64,000 nucleotides of DNA from Halomonas sp. 7T (GCF_025643255.1 NZ_CP087112.1:2604001-2668000), one strand, 5' to 3'; counted from the first letter of the stretch, positions 19,852 through 31,331 are shown. A program made the numbers and translations. The notes: generated by a model not told the origin, from the sequence alone.

Positions 19852-21486
19852 TTAGTCACCGGGCTGCCAACCATTGACGATGGGGTAGCGCCGGTCACGC
19901 CCGAAACCTCGTGGCGTGACCCGCACCCCTACCGGTGCTTGGCGACGTTTATATTCACAGCGGTCAACAAGCTTGACGACTTTATACACGTCTTCATGGT
20001 CAAAACCTGCCGCAATAATCGCCTCAGCGCTCATATCACCTTCAATGTAGCGCACTAAAATAGCGTCCAGCACGTCGTAATCGGGCAGCGAATCGCTGTC
20101 CTGCTGATCCGGCGCCAGCTCAGCGCTGGGCGGGCGCTCAATCACACGCTCAGGAATCGCCGGTGATTGAGTATTGCGCCAGCGCGACAAGCGATACACC
20201 CACGTTTTATACACATCTTTAATCGCGTTATAGCCGCCGACCATATCGCCATAAAGCGTCGCATAGCCCACTGCCATTTCGCTTTTATTACCCGTGGTTA
20301 ATACCATTAAGCCTTTTTTATTGGAGATGGCCATCAACAGCACACCGCGGCAGCGTGACTGCAGGTTCTCTTCGGTGGTATCTCGTTCGGTGCCCGCAAA
20401 GCTTTCCGCCAGCGTCCCCATAAACGCTTCGACCATTGGCTCAATAGGCATGACATCGTAATGCACGCCCAGCATCTCAGCCTGCTCTGCGGCGTCCTGC
20501 TTCGAAATATCCGCTGTATAGTGATACGGCATCATCACCGCCTGCACCCGCTGCGGGCCAAGCGCATCGACAGCAATCGCTAGCGAGAGCGCTGAATCAA
20601 TGCCGCCGGAAAGTCCCAGCACCACCCCTTTAAAGCCACTTTTATTGACGTAATCCCGTAGGCCAGTGACCAGTGCGCAGTAGAGGCTCTCTTCTGGCTC
20701 CACATCGGGTTCAATCTCTCCCGCCTGGGGTTCCCAAGTGGTCGTGCTGGTTTGCAACAGCTGAACTGGCATCAGCCCCACCTGCCAGTAGGGGGCAAGC
20801 ACCTTTAACTGACCTTGCGCATCCACACAACTGGAGCCGCCGTCGAATACCAGCTCATCCTGGCCACCGATGGTGTTCACATAAATAATCGGGCGCTGAA
20901 TATCCTGGGCACGCTGCTCTAATAACCGTAAACGCTCTGCGGGCTTATCCTGATGATAAGGCGAGGCGTTTAAGCTGATCAGCACCTCAGCGCCTGCGTC
21001 TCGCGCGGCCTGAAGCGGCGAGCCTTCCCATAGGTCTTCACAAATTAACAGCCCAAGCTTGGCGCCCTTATGCTCATACACCAAGGGTTGGGAGCCCGAA
21101 GTGAAGTAGCGCTGCTCGTCAAACACTTGATAGTTGGGCAGCGCCTGCTTGGCGTACTCCGCTTCCCACTGGCCGTTATACAGCACACCCGCTAAGTTGT
21201 AGCACTTACCTTCCCGCACGCCGGGGTAACCGATAATCACTAGCACATCGCGGGAGATCTTTTCCGCCATTTTAGCTCGCGCTTCTCGCAGGCGGGTTTC
21301 CATGGAGGGGCGCAGCAGCAAATCTTCCGGCGGGTAGCCGGATAAAAACAATTCTGGAAAAACGACAATATCCGCCCCATGCTCGATCCTCGCTTCACGC
21401 ACGGCTTCGATTGCACGGGCAGCATTGCCGGGAATATCTCCCACCAAGGGGTCGAGTTGGGCCATAACCAGCGTTAAGTCTTGCAT
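19852..21486 (-). CDS. nadE: Glutamine-dependent NAD+ synthetase
   Basis: Last step of NAD synthesis: amidates nicotinic acid adenine dinucleotide using ATP and ammonia from glutamine. The 544-aa protein has an N-terminal nitrilase-fold glutaminase domain (about 1-260; Glu in FPELFLSGYPPEDL, Lys, and Cys in LLICEDLWEG) and a C-terminal ATP-pyrophosphatase domain with the P-loop GLSGGIDSALS (about 298). I chose the ATG at 21486, which gives the usual MQDLTLVMAQLD start; the frame extends to a TTG at 21552, which is unlikely. It converges with the GGDEF-EAL gene 45 bp away. Confidence 0.95.
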   Translation of the reverse strand: MQDLTLVMAQLDPLVGDIPGNAARAIEAVREARIEHGADIVVFPELFLSGYPPEDLLLRPSMETRLREARAKMAEKISRDVLVIIGYPGVREGKCYNLAGVLYNGQWEAEYAKQALPNYQVFDEQRYFTSGSQPLVYEHKGAKLGLLICEDLWEGSPLQAARDAGAEVLISLNASPYHQDKPAERLRLLEQRAQDIQRPIIYVNTIGGQDELVFDGGSSCVDAQGQLKVLAPYWQVGLMPVQLLQTSTTTWEPQAGEIEPDVEPEESLYCALVTGLRDYVNKSGFKGVVLGLSGGIDSALSLAIAVDALGPQRVQAVMMPYHYTADISKQDAAEQAEMLGVHYDVMPIEPMVEAFMGTLAESFAGTERDTTEENLQSRCRGVLLMAISNKKGLMVLTTGNKSEMAVGYATLYGDMVGGYNAIKDVYKTWVYRLSRWRNTQSPAIPERVIERPPSAELAPDQQDSDSLPDYDVLDAILVRYIEGDMSAEAIIAAGFDHEDVYKVVKLVDRCEYKRRQAPVGVRVTPRGFGRDRRYPIVNGWQPGD

Positions 21487-21632
21487 GGGCGTTAAAATCT
21501 CTTGAGAATCTTTAAGACAGAGTGGCACCTTACTAGGTGCATTGTCCCGCAAGGCTCGCCAACTGGCAAAGGCCGCGCGGTGTAGGTATGTTGCATGCCC
21601 TTGTCACATCCCACCACGGGAGCAGAAAAAGG

Positions 21633-21899
21633 ATGAACCTTTTGATCATTCGGCTGATTATTTTTGCCGTTATTTTTTACGCAGGTTTAAAACTTTATGG
21701 CCTCTACCGCGAACGGCGGCTCTCCCACGAGCAAAGCTCCCTAAAGCGTCATGAGGGGGGGCAAATGGTGCGCTGCCGCTGGTGCGAAGTACATGTGCCA
21801 GAGGATGAGGCGCTACGCGACAAGGAGCAGTGGTTTTGCTCCAGCGCCCATCGTGACCGCTTCCTGCAAGAGCAACAGGACAAAGAGAGCCGCGACTAG
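21633..21899 (+). CDS. Small membrane-anchored PP0621-like protein
   Basis: An 88-aa protein of unknown function. It has one N-terminal membrane helix (residues 2-20) followed by a short basic linker and a Cys-rich cytoplasmic tail with CRWC and, 20 residues later, CSSAH, suggesting a small zinc-binding site of the TRASH/MYM type. This arrangement resembles the PP0621 family of pseudomonads; assignment is from memory of that family. The start at 21633 is preferred because the helix then begins at the N-terminus; GGAG lies about 12 bases upstream. It lies between divergent nadE and converging thiO. Confidence 0.72.
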   Translation: MNLLIIRLIIFAVIFYAGLKLYGLYRERRLSHEQSSLKRHEGGQMVRCRWCEVHVPEDEALRDKEQWFCSSAHRDRFLQEQQDKESRD

Positions 21900-21923
21900 C
21901 GCGGCAAAAATAGCGTTGACGGT

Positions 21924-23024
21924 TTAAACCGTTAACCGCTCAGCGGTGGGCTGAAAGGGCGTTGGATCGATCAAGGCGTCGCGCCCCAGTAGCTGGTCAA
22001 CCAGCAGATGGGTCGATGCGGGGGCAAGCACCAAGCCGTTACGGTAATGCCCCGCATTCACGTAAACATTGGGCCAGCCGGGTAACGCACCGATAAAGGG
22101 TAGCCCCTCGGGCGAACCTGGCCGTAGGCCTGCCCAGTGGTGGGCCACGGGAAGCTTGGCAAGCGCGGGCACGATGCCTTCGGCACTTTGCTTCAGTGAG
22201 GCCAATGCCTCGGCATCAGTGGTTTTATCAAACCCAGCTTCTTCCAGGGTCGACCCTACCAAGATCAAGCCATCACTGCGCGGAATGACGTAGCGGCCAT
22301 CCTTTAAAATAACCCGCTGTACTAACCCGGGCGGTGCTTGATACGCAATCATTTGCCCCTTCACCGGGCGCACCGGTATCTGAACGCCTAGCTCAGCTAA
22401 TAAGTGGGCCGTCCAAGCACCGCCGCACACCACCAATCGCTCGGCTCGCCTATCGCCCTGACGAGTGGCCACGCCGACTACGTTGCCTTCGTGCTTAATG
22501 AACCCGCTTACCGCACACTGCTCAACGAGCGTTACGCCGGGCATTGCGGCTAAACGCGCCCGCAGCGCCTGCCCCAAGCGCGGATTACGCACGCTACCCA
22601 GGGTCGGCATCCAGAGTGCATTCCCCTTAGGTGCGGCTGCCTGAGGCTCTTTTTGGCGAACAAAAGCAGCGTCGACGCGCTCAAGGGGCTTGCCTAGCTG
22701 ACGCGCCCAGCGCAGCGCGGCGTCATCGTCGTCCACATTCAGGTACAGCAGCCCTTTTTGGCGATATTCGGGGTCAATGCCCGTCTCTTCTAGTAAACGC
22801 AGCGCTAGTGTTGGATAGACCCCTTCCGACCACCGCGACAGTTGGGAAACCGGCGGTGCATAACGCCAGGGGTACAGCGGTGATACAATACCGCCACCGG
22901 CCCAGGAGGATTCTTGGCCACAGGTACCCCGCTCGACTAAGGTTACTTTTTGGCCCGCATCTGCCAACTGCAGCGCGGTCATCATACCGATGACCCCGCC
23001 ACCAATAATAAGAAAATCACTCAC
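21924..23024 (-). CDS. thiO: Glycine oxidase ThiO
   Basis: FAD-dependent amine oxidase that converts glycine to iminoglycine for the thiazole part of thiamine. The 366-aa length is right for the family. The N-terminal FAD-binding motif is IIGGGVIGMMTALQLADAG, followed by ERGTCGQESSWAGGGIVSPL and the C-terminal GLRPGSPEGLPFIG flavin loop. thiS/thiG are not in the window. The next gene upstream is a divergent fimT, the same pair as in Pseudomonas. Confidence 0.9.
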   Translation of the reverse strand: MSDFLIIGGGVIGMMTALQLADAGQKVTLVERGTCGQESSWAGGGIVSPLYPWRYAPPVSQLSRWSEGVYPTLALRLLEETGIDPEYRQKGLLYLNVDDDDAALRWARQLGKPLERVDAAFVRQKEPQAAAPKGNALWMPTLGSVRNPRLGQALRARLAAMPGVTLVEQCAVSGFIKHEGNVVGVATRQGDRRAERLVVCGGAWTAHLLAELGVQIPVRPVKGQMIAYQAPPGLVQRVILKDGRYVIPRSDGLILVGSTLEEAGFDKTTDAEALASLKQSAEGIVPALAKLPVAHHWAGLRPGSPEGLPFIGALPGWPNVYVNAGHYRNGLVLAPASTHLLVDQLLGRDALIDPTPFQPTAERLTV

Positions 23025-23124
23025 GCGCGTTGCCCGTTATTATTAGAATGAAGCCAGCTCTTAGCCAGCCAAGGAAAGCCAGCATAACGACGGGAACCAT
23101 TAGGTCAAGCCACTGAGAGACGTC

Positions 23125-23679
23125 ATGCCGCATATTCGATCCCAATTACACGCTAAAACAGCAGGGTTTACGCTCATAGAGCTACTCATCACATTAGCTT
23201 TAATGGGAATACTGGCAGCTTGGGGGCTACCCAATTTTCAGGCATTAGGTGAACGCTCAGCGGTCGCCAGTGAAGTAAACCGCTTACAAACAGCGTTAAC
23301 GCTGGCGCGTAATACAGCCATTACGCAGCGTGGCGATGCTACTTTGTGCCCTATCAACAGCGATAGAAGCGCTTGTTTATCAGGTACAGACGACTGGAGT
23401 GGCGAATTGGTAGTATTTGCAGGAAAACCCTCAGAAAGCATACCAACTCAAGATATCGTACGCTTTTTCCCGGCTACATCGGGCGCCACGTCAATTAGCA
23501 AAACAAACGCTAGCATAAGCTATCTTTACTATACATATTTGGGAAGAGTTGGCTACGGGGCACGGACACTCGATATTTGTCCTGCTAATGAATCGACACA
23601 AACATCAGGTAAAAGCTTAGTAATTAATCCCCCCGGCCGAGCTAGGGTGGATGAAGATCCCATTAGCTGCGCTGACTAA
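23125..23679 (+). CDS. fimT: GspH/FimT-family pseudopilin
   Basis: Minor type IV pilin-like protein of 184 aa. A short basic leader ends in the prepilin peptidase site at G-FTLIELL (residues 15-22), followed by the hydrophobic N-terminal helix and a GspH/FimT globular domain with four cysteines spread over the C-terminal half. The base composition is visibly more AT-rich than that of its neighbours. No other pilin genes (fimU, pilV, pilW, pilX, pilY1, pilE) follow; trxB converges 30 bp away. In Pseudomonas, fimT next to thiO begins that cluster. Role in DNA uptake or pilus assembly is inferred. Confidence 0.85.
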   Translation: MPHIRSQLHAKTAGFTLIELLITLALMGILAAWGLPNFQALGERSAVASEVNRLQTALTLARNTAITQRGDATLCPINSDRSACLSGTDDWSGELVVFAGKPSESIPTQDIVRFFPATSGATSISKTNASISYLYYTYLGRVGYGARTLDICPANESTQTSGKSLVINPPGRARVDEDPISCAD

Positions 23680-23709
23680 TGGAACCTTCCCCATCGCGCA
23701 TATGATCGG

Positions 23710-24762
<1,053 letters not shown>

Positions 24763-24855
24763 CTAGGCCATTAGGCGAAGATGGCTTGAAAGGCATGGAT
24801 GAAACACCATGTACTGGGGATAGGAGAAGACACCAATGAAAACACTATTATTAAG

Positions 24856-24883
24856 GTGAGCCATACTTTATGTGAGCCATACT
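24856..24883. promoter_or_regulatory. 12-bp direct repeat upstream of acnA
   Basis: GTGAGCCATACT occurs twice, at 24856-24867 and 24872-24883, a period of 16 bp. The pair is 70 bp before the acnA start codon in a 292-bp gap that also contains the trxB promoter region. Spaced direct repeats like this often bind a regulator, but none is encoded nearby. Confidence 0.45.
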
Positions 24884-24952
24884 GGGAAAAGTAGAGACCG
24901 TCGCGCATCGTCAGTGTGAAGGCGCTACGCTAAGCAATCAGAGGAGAAGGCA

Positions 24953-27685
24953 ATGAGCAAGATACCCGATACGCAACATACGTTAGAGGTGGGCAGCCAG
25001 ACGTACCACTATTACAGCCTGCCCAAAGCCGCTGAAGCCCTCGGCAATATCGACCGGCTTCCCAAAACGCTCAAGATTCTACTCGAAAACCAGCTACGCT
25101 TTGCCGACGATGAAAGCGTCAACGCTGACGACATGCAGGCGCTAGTAGATTGGCAAAAAGAGGGTAAATCAAGCCGTGAAATTGGCTACCGCCCGGCCCG
25201 GGTATTAATGCAGGATTTCACCGGCGTCCCTGGCGTGGTGGATTTAGCCTCTATGCGCGCGGCCGTTGAAAAGCTTGGTGAAGACCCGGCTCGCATCAAC
25301 CCCCTTTCCCCCGTCGACTTGGTGATCGATCACTCCGTCATGGTCGACAAGTTTGGCAACCCCGCCGCCTTCCAACAGAACGTCGACATTGAAATGCAGC
25401 GCAACCGCGAGCGCTACGAATTTCTGCGCTGGGGTCAGCAGGCGTTCGACAACTTCAGCGTTGTGCCCCCCGGCACCGGCATTTGTCACCAGGTTAACCT
25501 AGAGTATCTGGGTCGCACCGTCTGGACTAAAGAGGAAGACGGCAACACCGTCGCCTACCCGGACACCCTCGTGGGTACCGACTCCCACACCACCATGATT
25601 AACGGCCTAGGCGTGCTCGGCTGGGGTGTGGGTGGCATTGAAGCTGAAGCCGCCATGCTGGGCCAACCGGTCTCCATGCTGATTCCTGAGGTTATTGGCT
25701 TTAAGCTGACCGGCAAACTGCGCGAAGGCATTACCGCCACGGACCTAGTACTCACCGTGACCGAAATGCTGCGCAAAAAAGGCGTGGTCGGTAAATTTGT
25801 CGAGTTTTATGGCGACGGCCTAAAAGACCTGCCGCTGGCCGACCGCGCGACGATCGCTAATATGGCTCCCGAATACGGTGCTACCTGCGGCTTCTTCCCG
25901 GTAGATGAAGAAACACTCAACTATCTGCGCCTAACCGGCCGTGAAGATCAGCAGGTCGATTTGGTAGAGGCGTACAGCAAAGCACAGGGCTTATGGCGCG
26001 AGCCAGACGATGAGCCAATCTTCACCGACACACTTAGCCTGGACATGAACGAGGTGGAAGCAAGCCTCGCAGGCCCTAAACGCCCCCAAGACCGGGTGGC
26101 TTTAAAAGATATGGCAGCAACCTTTGATAAGTTCATGCAAGAGGACAGCAAGGCAGACTCAACGGCCAAAGGAAAGCTCTCCTCAGAGGGCGGCCAAACC
26201 GCAGTGGGCGCTGCACGTAGCTTTAAGCACGACACCAGCCAAGACGTTAAGCTCAATGACCAAGATTTCCACCTTGATCCGGGCGCGGTCGTGATTGCCG
26301 CTATCACCTCCTGTACTAACACCTCTAATCCCAGCGTGATGATGGCGGCGGGGCTTCTGGCCCGCAACGCGCGAGAAAAAGGCTTAACCACGAAACCTTG
26401 GGTAAAAACCTCGCTCGCGCCCGGCTCTAAAGTGGTCACCGACTATTTAGCCGCTGCCGAGTTAAGTGATGACCTAAACGCGCTAGGCTTTAACCTGGTG
26501 GGCTACGGCTGTACAACCTGTATCGGCAACTCCGGGCCGCTGCCCGATGAGATTGAAACCGCCATTAACGACGGTGACTTAGCCGTCGCATCGGTGCTTT
26601 CTGGCAACCGCAACTTTGAAGGCCGCGTTCACCCGCTAGTTAAAACCAACTGGCTGGCCTCACCGCCCCTGGTGGTTGCCTACGCGCTGGCAGGCAACGT
26701 ACAGTGCAACTTAACCACCGATCCGCTGGGCCAGGATAGCGACGGCAACCCGGTCTACTTAAAAGATATTTGGCCCTCCCAGGCCGATATCGCCAGCGCC
26801 GTTGAGAAAGTCAATACCGAGATGTTCCGTAAAGAGTACGGCGAAGTCTTTGAAGGCGACGATACCTGGAAAGCCATCAAGGTACCCGAAAGCAAGGTCT
26901 ACCAGTGGCCGGAGTCAACCTACATCCAGCACCCGCCCTTCTTTGAAGGCATGCAGCGTGAGCCAGACGCTATTGAGGATGTGAAAGACGCGCGTGTACT
27001 CGCCATGCTCGGCGACTCCGTGACTACCGACCACATCTCACCTGCCGGTTCTATCAAGCCTGACAGCCCTGCAGGCCGCTATCTACAAGAGCACGGCGTG
27101 AAGCCCGTCGACTTTAACTCCTACGGTTCGCGTCGTGGTAATCATGAAGTGATGATGCGCGGCACCTTCGCCAACGTACGGATTAAAAACGAGATGCTGG
27201 ACGGCGTGGTAGGCGGCGAAACCCGCCACGTGCCCAGCGGCGAGCAGATGGCAATTTACGACGCCGCCATGCAATACAAAGAGGAAGGTGTTCCGTTAGT
27301 GGTGATCGCCGGTAAAGAGTACGGAACCGGCTCCTCGCGGGATTGGGCGGCCAAAGGCACGCGCTTATTAGGCGTGCGCGCGGTGATTGCCGAATCCTTT
27401 GAGCGTATTCACCGCTCTAACCTAATCGGCATGGGTGTCGTACCGCTGCAGTTCCCAGAAGGAGAAAGCCGCGAAACGCTAGGTCTGACCGGTGATGAAG
27501 AGGTTTCTATCGCCGGATTAAGCGATTTGAGTCCCGGCGGCACCGTGCAAGTAGTGATCAAAAACGGTGATAGCGAGCGTACCGTTGATGCCAAGTGCCG
27601 AATTGATACGGTCAACGAACTGGCTTACTACCGCCACGGTGGTATCCTTCACTACGTGCTGCGCAAAATGATCGGCGCAGCCTAA
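24953..27685 (+). CDS. acnA: Aconitate hydratase A
   Basis: Isomerises citrate and isocitrate in the TCA and glyoxylate cycles using a [4Fe-4S] cluster. The 910-aa protein is the full-length AcnA/IRP type. The cluster ligands are the Cys in SCTNTSNPS (about residue 455) and the two in [12 protein letters not shown] (about 521-524). Substrate loops [13 protein letters not shown] and, in the C-terminal swivel domain, [16 protein letters not shown] are intact. GAGGAG at 24942 supports the start. It is monocistronic, with a strong terminator at 27711-27737. Confidence 0.97.
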   Translation: MSKIPDTQHTLEVGSQTYHYYSLPKAAEALGNIDRLPKTLKILLENQLRFADDESVNADDMQALVDWQKEGKSSREIGYRPARVLMQDFTGVPGVVDLASMRAAVEKLGEDPARINPLSPVDLVIDHSVMVDKFGNPAAFQQNVDIEMQRNRERYEFLRWGQQAFDNFSVVPPGTGICHQVNLEYLGRTVWTKEEDGNTVAYPDTLVGTDSHTTMINGLGVLGWGVGGIEAEAAMLGQPVSMLIPEVIGFKLTGKLREGITATDLVLTVTEMLRKKGVVGKFVEFYGDGLKDLPLADRATIANMAPEYGATCGFFPVDEETLNYLRLTGREDQQVDLVEAYSKAQGLWREPDDEPIFTDTLSLDMNEVEASLAGPKRPQDRVALKDMAATFDKFMQEDSKADSTAKGKLSSEGGQTAVGAARSFKHDTSQDVKLNDQDFHLDPGAVVIAAITSCTNTSNPSVMMAAGLLARNAREKGLTTKPWVKTSLAPGSKVVTDYLAAAELSDDLNALGFNLVGYGCTTCIGNSGPLPDEIETAINDGDLAVASVLSGNRNFEGRVHPLVKTNWLASPPLVVAYALAGNVQCNLTTDPLGQDSDGNPVYLKDIWPSQADIASAVEKVNTEMFRKEYGEVFEGDDTWKAIKVPESKVYQWPESTYIQHPPFFEGMQREPDAIEDVKDARVLAMLGDSVTTDHISPAGSIKPDSPAGRYLQEHGVKPVDFNSYGSRRGNHEVMMRGTFANVRIKNEMLDGVVGGETRHVPSGEQMAIYDAAMQYKEEGVPLVVIAGKEYGTGSSRDWAAKGTRLLGVRAVIAESFERIHRSNLIGMGVVPLQFPEGESRETLGLTGDEEVSIAGLSDLSPGGTVQVVIKNGDSERTVDAKCRIDTVNELAYYRHGGILHYVLRKMIGAA

Positions 27686-27710
27686 GGGTAAAACCTACCA
27701 ATGCTTGCAT

Positions 27711-27737
27711 GCCCCCACCTCGGTGGGGGCTTTTTTT
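27711..27737 (+). terminator. Rho-independent terminator after acnA
   Basis: GCCCCCACC-TC-GGTGGGGGC is followed by seven T residues, 25 bp after the acnA stop. It lies between converging acnA and the malic enzyme gene. Confidence 0.92.
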
Positions 27738-27760
27738 GTGCTCAGGCTTAGTGAGTTGAC

Positions 27761-29440
27761 TCAGAATGCACGACGGCGGTAAGTACGATACTCCGGCGAC
27801 CAGCTCGCGCTTTCAATACGCTCACGCAGCACCGTACCGCTAGTTTTCAGCGCCACGCCGTTTTGCTGTGCTTGCGCTGCCACCTCAAAGGCAATCGATT
27901 TACTGATCTCGCGGATACGCGACAGCGGCGGCAACAGAGCACCTTTCCCCTCTTTTACCAACGGCGCCTCGCGGGCCAGCGCACGGGATGCACTCATTAA
28001 CATCTCATCGGTCACGCGATTTGCTCCCGCCGCTACCACGCCTAGACCAATACCCGGGAAGATATACGCATTATTGCACTGGGCAATAGGATAGGTGCGG
28101 CCATTGTGCACTACCGGTGCAAAAGGGCTACCTGTTGCAACCAGCGCTTGGCCATCGGTCCAGCGAATAATATCTTCCGGCACCGCTTCCGCCTGGGAGG
28201 TGGGGTTCGAGAGCGGCATAATCACCGGGTGCTCGCACCCTGCGTGCATGGTGCGCACCACCTGCTCAGTAAAGATACCGCGCTGACCACATACACCAAT
28301 CAAAATAGTGGGCTTAATGTGCGCAATGGTCTCTTCCAAACCTTGATCACTCCACTCGGCCACCAGTGCTGGGTCGTGGGCTAGGCGGCGTTGGAAATCC
28401 CGCTGCCAAGGCTGATCCGACGTCATTAAGCCTTCACGATCAACGACAAAAATGCGTGCGCGCGCCTCGCTTTCCGTCAAGCCTTCGGCTTGCATTGACA
28501 CAATTACCTGTTCAGCAATGCCGCAGCCCGCTGAACCACCGCCGACAAACACCACACGCTGCTGAGCGATTGTTTCTTCACGGGCTTGGCAGGCCGCCAT
28601 GAGCGTACCCACCACAACGGAGGCGGTGCCCTGCACATCATCGTTAAAACAGCACAGCTCATCACGGTAGCGCTCAAGTAACGGCACCGCGTTTGCTTGA
28701 GCAAAATCTTCAAACTGAAGCAACACGTTAGGCCACCGACGCTTCACCGCCGTAATAAACTCTGCCATAAAGGCATCGTACTCGTCTTGACCTACCCGCT
28801 CATGACGCCAACCCATGTACATCGGGTCATCCAGCAGCGCTTTATTATTAGTGCCCACATCAATCATGATCGGCAGCGTATACGCCGGGCTTATGCCACC
28901 GCAGGCGGTGTATAGCGCCAGCTTACCAATGGGGATCCCCATACCACCGATTCCCTGATCACCTAAGCCTAGAATCCGCTCGCCATCGGTCACCACGATA
29001 ACTTTCACGTTATCTTTGGTGGCACTGCGCAGGATATCGTCCATATGCTCGCGATCCGGGTAGCTGATAAACAGCCCCCGGTGGTTGCGGTAAATATTAG
29101 AGAACTCCTGGCATGCCTTGCCCACCGTCGGCGTGTAGATAATCGGCAGCATCTCTTCTAGATGCTGAGAAACCAAACGAAAATACAGCGTTTCATTATC
29201 GTCTTGGATAGCGCGCAGATGAATATGCTTTTCAAGATCACTATTACACTGACGGTATTGGCGGTAAGCCCGCTCTAGCTGGTCATCAATGGTTTCTACT
29301 TTTTGGGGCAACAAACCAATCAAATTAAATGCTAGCCGCTCCTCATGGGTAAAGGCACTACCTTTATTCAATAGCGGCATTTCAAGCAGTGAGGGGCCAG
29401 CATAGGGAATATAAAGGGGACGTTTCTCTTGGGGGATCAT
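27761..29440 (-). CDS. maeA: NAD-dependent malic enzyme
   Basis: Oxidative decarboxylase converting malate to pyruvate and CO2, feeding pyruvate from the TCA cycle. From the ATG at 29440 the product is 559 aa, close to the 565 aa of E. coli MaeA (SfcA). Conserved segments: [28 protein letters not shown] with the catalytic region, FEDFAQANA with metal-binding acidic residues, [11 protein letters not shown], and the dinucleotide loop [13 protein letters not shown]. The frame remains open to 29542 but that extension runs through the iterons at 29512-29550 and looks non-coding. The ribosome binding site is weak (GTAGAG). Confidence 0.94.
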   Translation of the reverse strand: MIPQEKRPLYIPYAGPSLLEMPLLNKGSAFTHEERLAFNLIGLLPQKVETIDDQLERAYRQYRQCNSDLEKHIHLRAIQDDNETLYFRLVSQHLEEMLPIIYTPTVGKACQEFSNIYRNHRGLFISYPDREHMDDILRSATKDNVKVIVVTDGERILGLGDQGIGGMGIPIGKLALYTACGGISPAYTLPIMIDVGTNNKALLDDPMYMGWRHERVGQDEYDAFMAEFITAVKRRWPNVLLQFEDFAQANAVPLLERYRDELCCFNDDVQGTASVVVGTLMAACQAREETIAQQRVVFVGGGSAGCGIAEQVIVSMQAEGLTESEARARIFVVDREGLMTSDQPWQRDFQRRLAHDPALVAEWSDQGLEETIAHIKPTILIGVCGQRGIFTEQVVRTMHAGCEHPVIMPLSNPTSQAEAVPEDIIRWTDGQALVATGSPFAPVVHNGRTYPIAQCNNAYIFPGIGLGVVAAGANRVTDEMLMSASRALAREAPLVKEGKGALLPPLSRIREISKSIAFEVAAQAQQNGVALKTSGTVLRERIESASWSPEYRTYRRRAF

Positions 29441-29511
29441 GGCACTCTCTACTTTTATATCAATACACTGTTTTCGTGTTTTATCTGAGCGCTCTTTTAG
29501 GCGCCCTTTCG

Positions 29512-29550
29512 CACATACGGTTGGCACATATTTCTGACACATACTGTTGG
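29512..29550. repeat. Three 13-bp iterons upstream of the malic enzyme gene
   Basis: Units start at 29512, 29525 and 29538: CACATACGGTTGG, CACATATTTCTGA and CACATACTGTTGG, an exact 13-bp period. Units one and three agree at 12 of 13 positions. GGCGCCCT follows or precedes on both sides (29501 and 29550), making a symmetric block. The block sits 70-110 bp before the chosen start codon, where an upstream operator would be expected. Confidence 0.6.
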
Positions 29551-29730
29551 CGCCCTATGGCGAACAGATGCTGCGCCGCAACAATGTCAAGCGCCTACAG
29601 AATATGTAGTAATGTAACACGGAGCGACTATAAACGTAGGTCATGTTGTGTTTTTACAACAGGGCTACGAATAAAATCTGCCGTTTTTCGAGTATCTCTC
29701 AGCCGGCCATATAACGTGATGTGGTGAACG

Positions 29731-29766
29731 AAAAAGCCCCAGCACTGTGGATACAGCGCTGGGGCT
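29731..29766 (-). terminator. Rho-independent terminator after the YeeE/YedE gene
   Basis: AGCCCCAGC pairs with GCTGGGGCT across a 14-nt loop, and TTTTT follows on the minus strand. It lies 24 bp beyond the stop codon of the YeeE/YedE gene. The rest of the 29551-29730 gap shows no gene. Confidence 0.85.
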
Positions 29767-29789
29767 TGGCGATTAAGGCATAACCGCCT

Positions 29790-31001
29790 TTAGCAGGTTT
29801 TTGCCACGGGCTTACGCGCAGCCTCGCCGGTAAAGAAGAAAGGCCGAAGTTGGACCCCTACCATATTCCCCGCAAAGGCCGCGACCATCCATACCCAGCC
29901 GTGTAAGCTGCCGGAAGCAATACCGCTGAAGTACGCCCCGATGTTGCAGCCAAATGCTAAGCGTGCGCCGTAGCCAAGCAGGATACCGCCGATCACAGCC
30001 GCCAGCAGGGACTTAAAAGGAATACGGAAGTTAGGCGCAAAACGACCTGCCAAACTTGCCGCTGCCAATGCGCCTAACATAATGCCCACATTCATTACCG
30101 TGGTGATGTCACTCCATACGCTTGCGTCTAACGCAGCTGCATTACCCGGTGACTGCCAGTAGCCCCACTGGCTAACATCACCACCCACTAGTTCAAAGCC
30201 TTTGGCTCCCCACAGCGCAAACGCTGCCGTGATACCCCAAGGACGGCCGGCCAACGCCAACGTAGCAAAGTTAAGCAGCGCGAGGGCTACCGCACCCGCT
30301 ACGAGCGGCCACGGGCCAGTCAGCCATCGCTCTACGCCGGGCTTGTCTACTCTGGGGGCCTGCTCTAGATGGCCGTGGCGGCGTTTTTCCATGATCACGG
30401 TAAACACGGTAATAGCGGTGAACAGCACCAAGCTAATACCAATACCCCCGCCTACCCCTGCCACATTCACTAGCGATACCGGTTGAAATGCGGGCAGGCT
30501 TTGCCACCAGGTAAAGTGCGCTGAGCCAATCACCGAGCCGACAATAAAGAACAGTAGCGTGACCAGCATACGGGCATTACCACCACCGGCGGTAAACAGC
30601 GTGCCCGACGCACAGCCGCCGCCTAGCTGCATACCCACGCCAAAAATAAACGCCCCAAACAGCACTGAAATGCCAATAGGCGCTACAAACCCTCTTACAT
30701 CGGTACCAAACAGCGACCCCGCACCGAGTGCCGGGAAAAACAGCACCACCGCAATCGCCAACATAATCATCTGCGCGCGCAAACCACGCCCACGCCTTTC
30801 AGTGATAAACACCCGCCATGCAGAGGTAAAACCAAATGCCGCATGGTAGAGCACCATGCCAAACAGGCCACCGACAATCATCAGCAACCCAGTATTAGCG
30901 CTGAACACCACGCCAATGATCAACGCGCCCAGCACAATGGCCGCCGTGGCGAGTATTGGTACGCGATAGTTCATGGGATTCGCAGCAGAGGTTATAGCCA
31001 T
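29790..31001 (-). CDS. YeeE/YedE-family membrane transporter (sulfur compounds)
   Basis: A 403-aa inner-membrane protein with about ten hydrophobic segments arranged as two similar halves. Each half has a conserved cysteine motif: GGGCASGTLFTAGGGNARM (about residues 124-142) and LAFGCNIGAYFSGIASGSLHG (about 346-366). These identify the YeeE/YedE (sulf_transp) family; the best-studied members import thiosulfate. A sulfur substrate is therefore likely, but selenium or other roles cannot be excluded. It has no partner TusA-like gene nearby. AAAAAGGTGAG precedes the ATG, and a strong hairpin (31025-31049) lies just upstream. Confidence 0.85.
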   Translation of the reverse strand: MAITSAANPMNYRVPILATAAIVLGALIIGVVFSANTGLLMIVGGLFGMVLYHAAFGFTSAWRVFITERRGRGLRAQMIMLAIAVVLFFPALGAGSLFGTDVRGFVAPIGISVLFGAFIFGVGMQLGGGCASGTLFTAGGGNARMLVTLLFFIVGSVIGSAHFTWWQSLPAFQPVSLVNVAGVGGGIGISLVLFTAITVFTVIMEKRRHGHLEQAPRVDKPGVERWLTGPWPLVAGAVALALLNFATLALAGRPWGITAAFALWGAKGFELVGGDVSQWGYWQSPGNAAALDASVWSDITTVMNVGIMLGALAAASLAGRFAPNFRIPFKSLLAAVIGGILLGYGARLAFGCNIGAYFSGIASGSLHGWVWMVAAFAGNMVGVQLRPFFFTGEAARKPVAKTC

Positions 31002-31024
31002 AACTCACCTTTTTAAAACGCCAA

Positions 31025-31049
31025 AAGCGCCTGCTAAAAGCAGACGCTT
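31025..31049 (-). other. Hairpin directly upstream of the YeeE/YedE gene
   Basis: A 10-bp stem (AAGCGTCTGC with GCAGGCGCTT on the minus strand, one G-U pair) with a 5-nt loop is followed by TTGGCGTTTT. It ends about 24 bp before the start codon. It could terminate the upstream fliD transcript or act as an attenuator of the transporter gene. The rest of 31050-31331 is AT-rich; a second hairpin (CCACTAGG/CCTGGTGG, 31232-31261) is the only other structure I see there. Confidence 0.5.
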
Positions 31050-31331
31050 GACCGGAGGGTACAATGGATAAAGCCTACCGTTGGCGGTAAAGCGCTGGAA
31101 ATTCTTTATTTAGCAGTTAATATACCAAAAATGCATATAAAGCATATTGACACCACATAGACATTACGCCAAATGCCTCTAGAACGCTTTGCGTGATGTT
31201 AGCTATTAAACTCTACCATCAAACGTATAGGCCACTAGGCGGCCAAATGGCTACCTGGTGGAAAGACAAGCACGTCATCCTCAACATCTTCGTAACGGCT
31301 AATCTAAAATGAAAGATGGGTATACTCAGTA

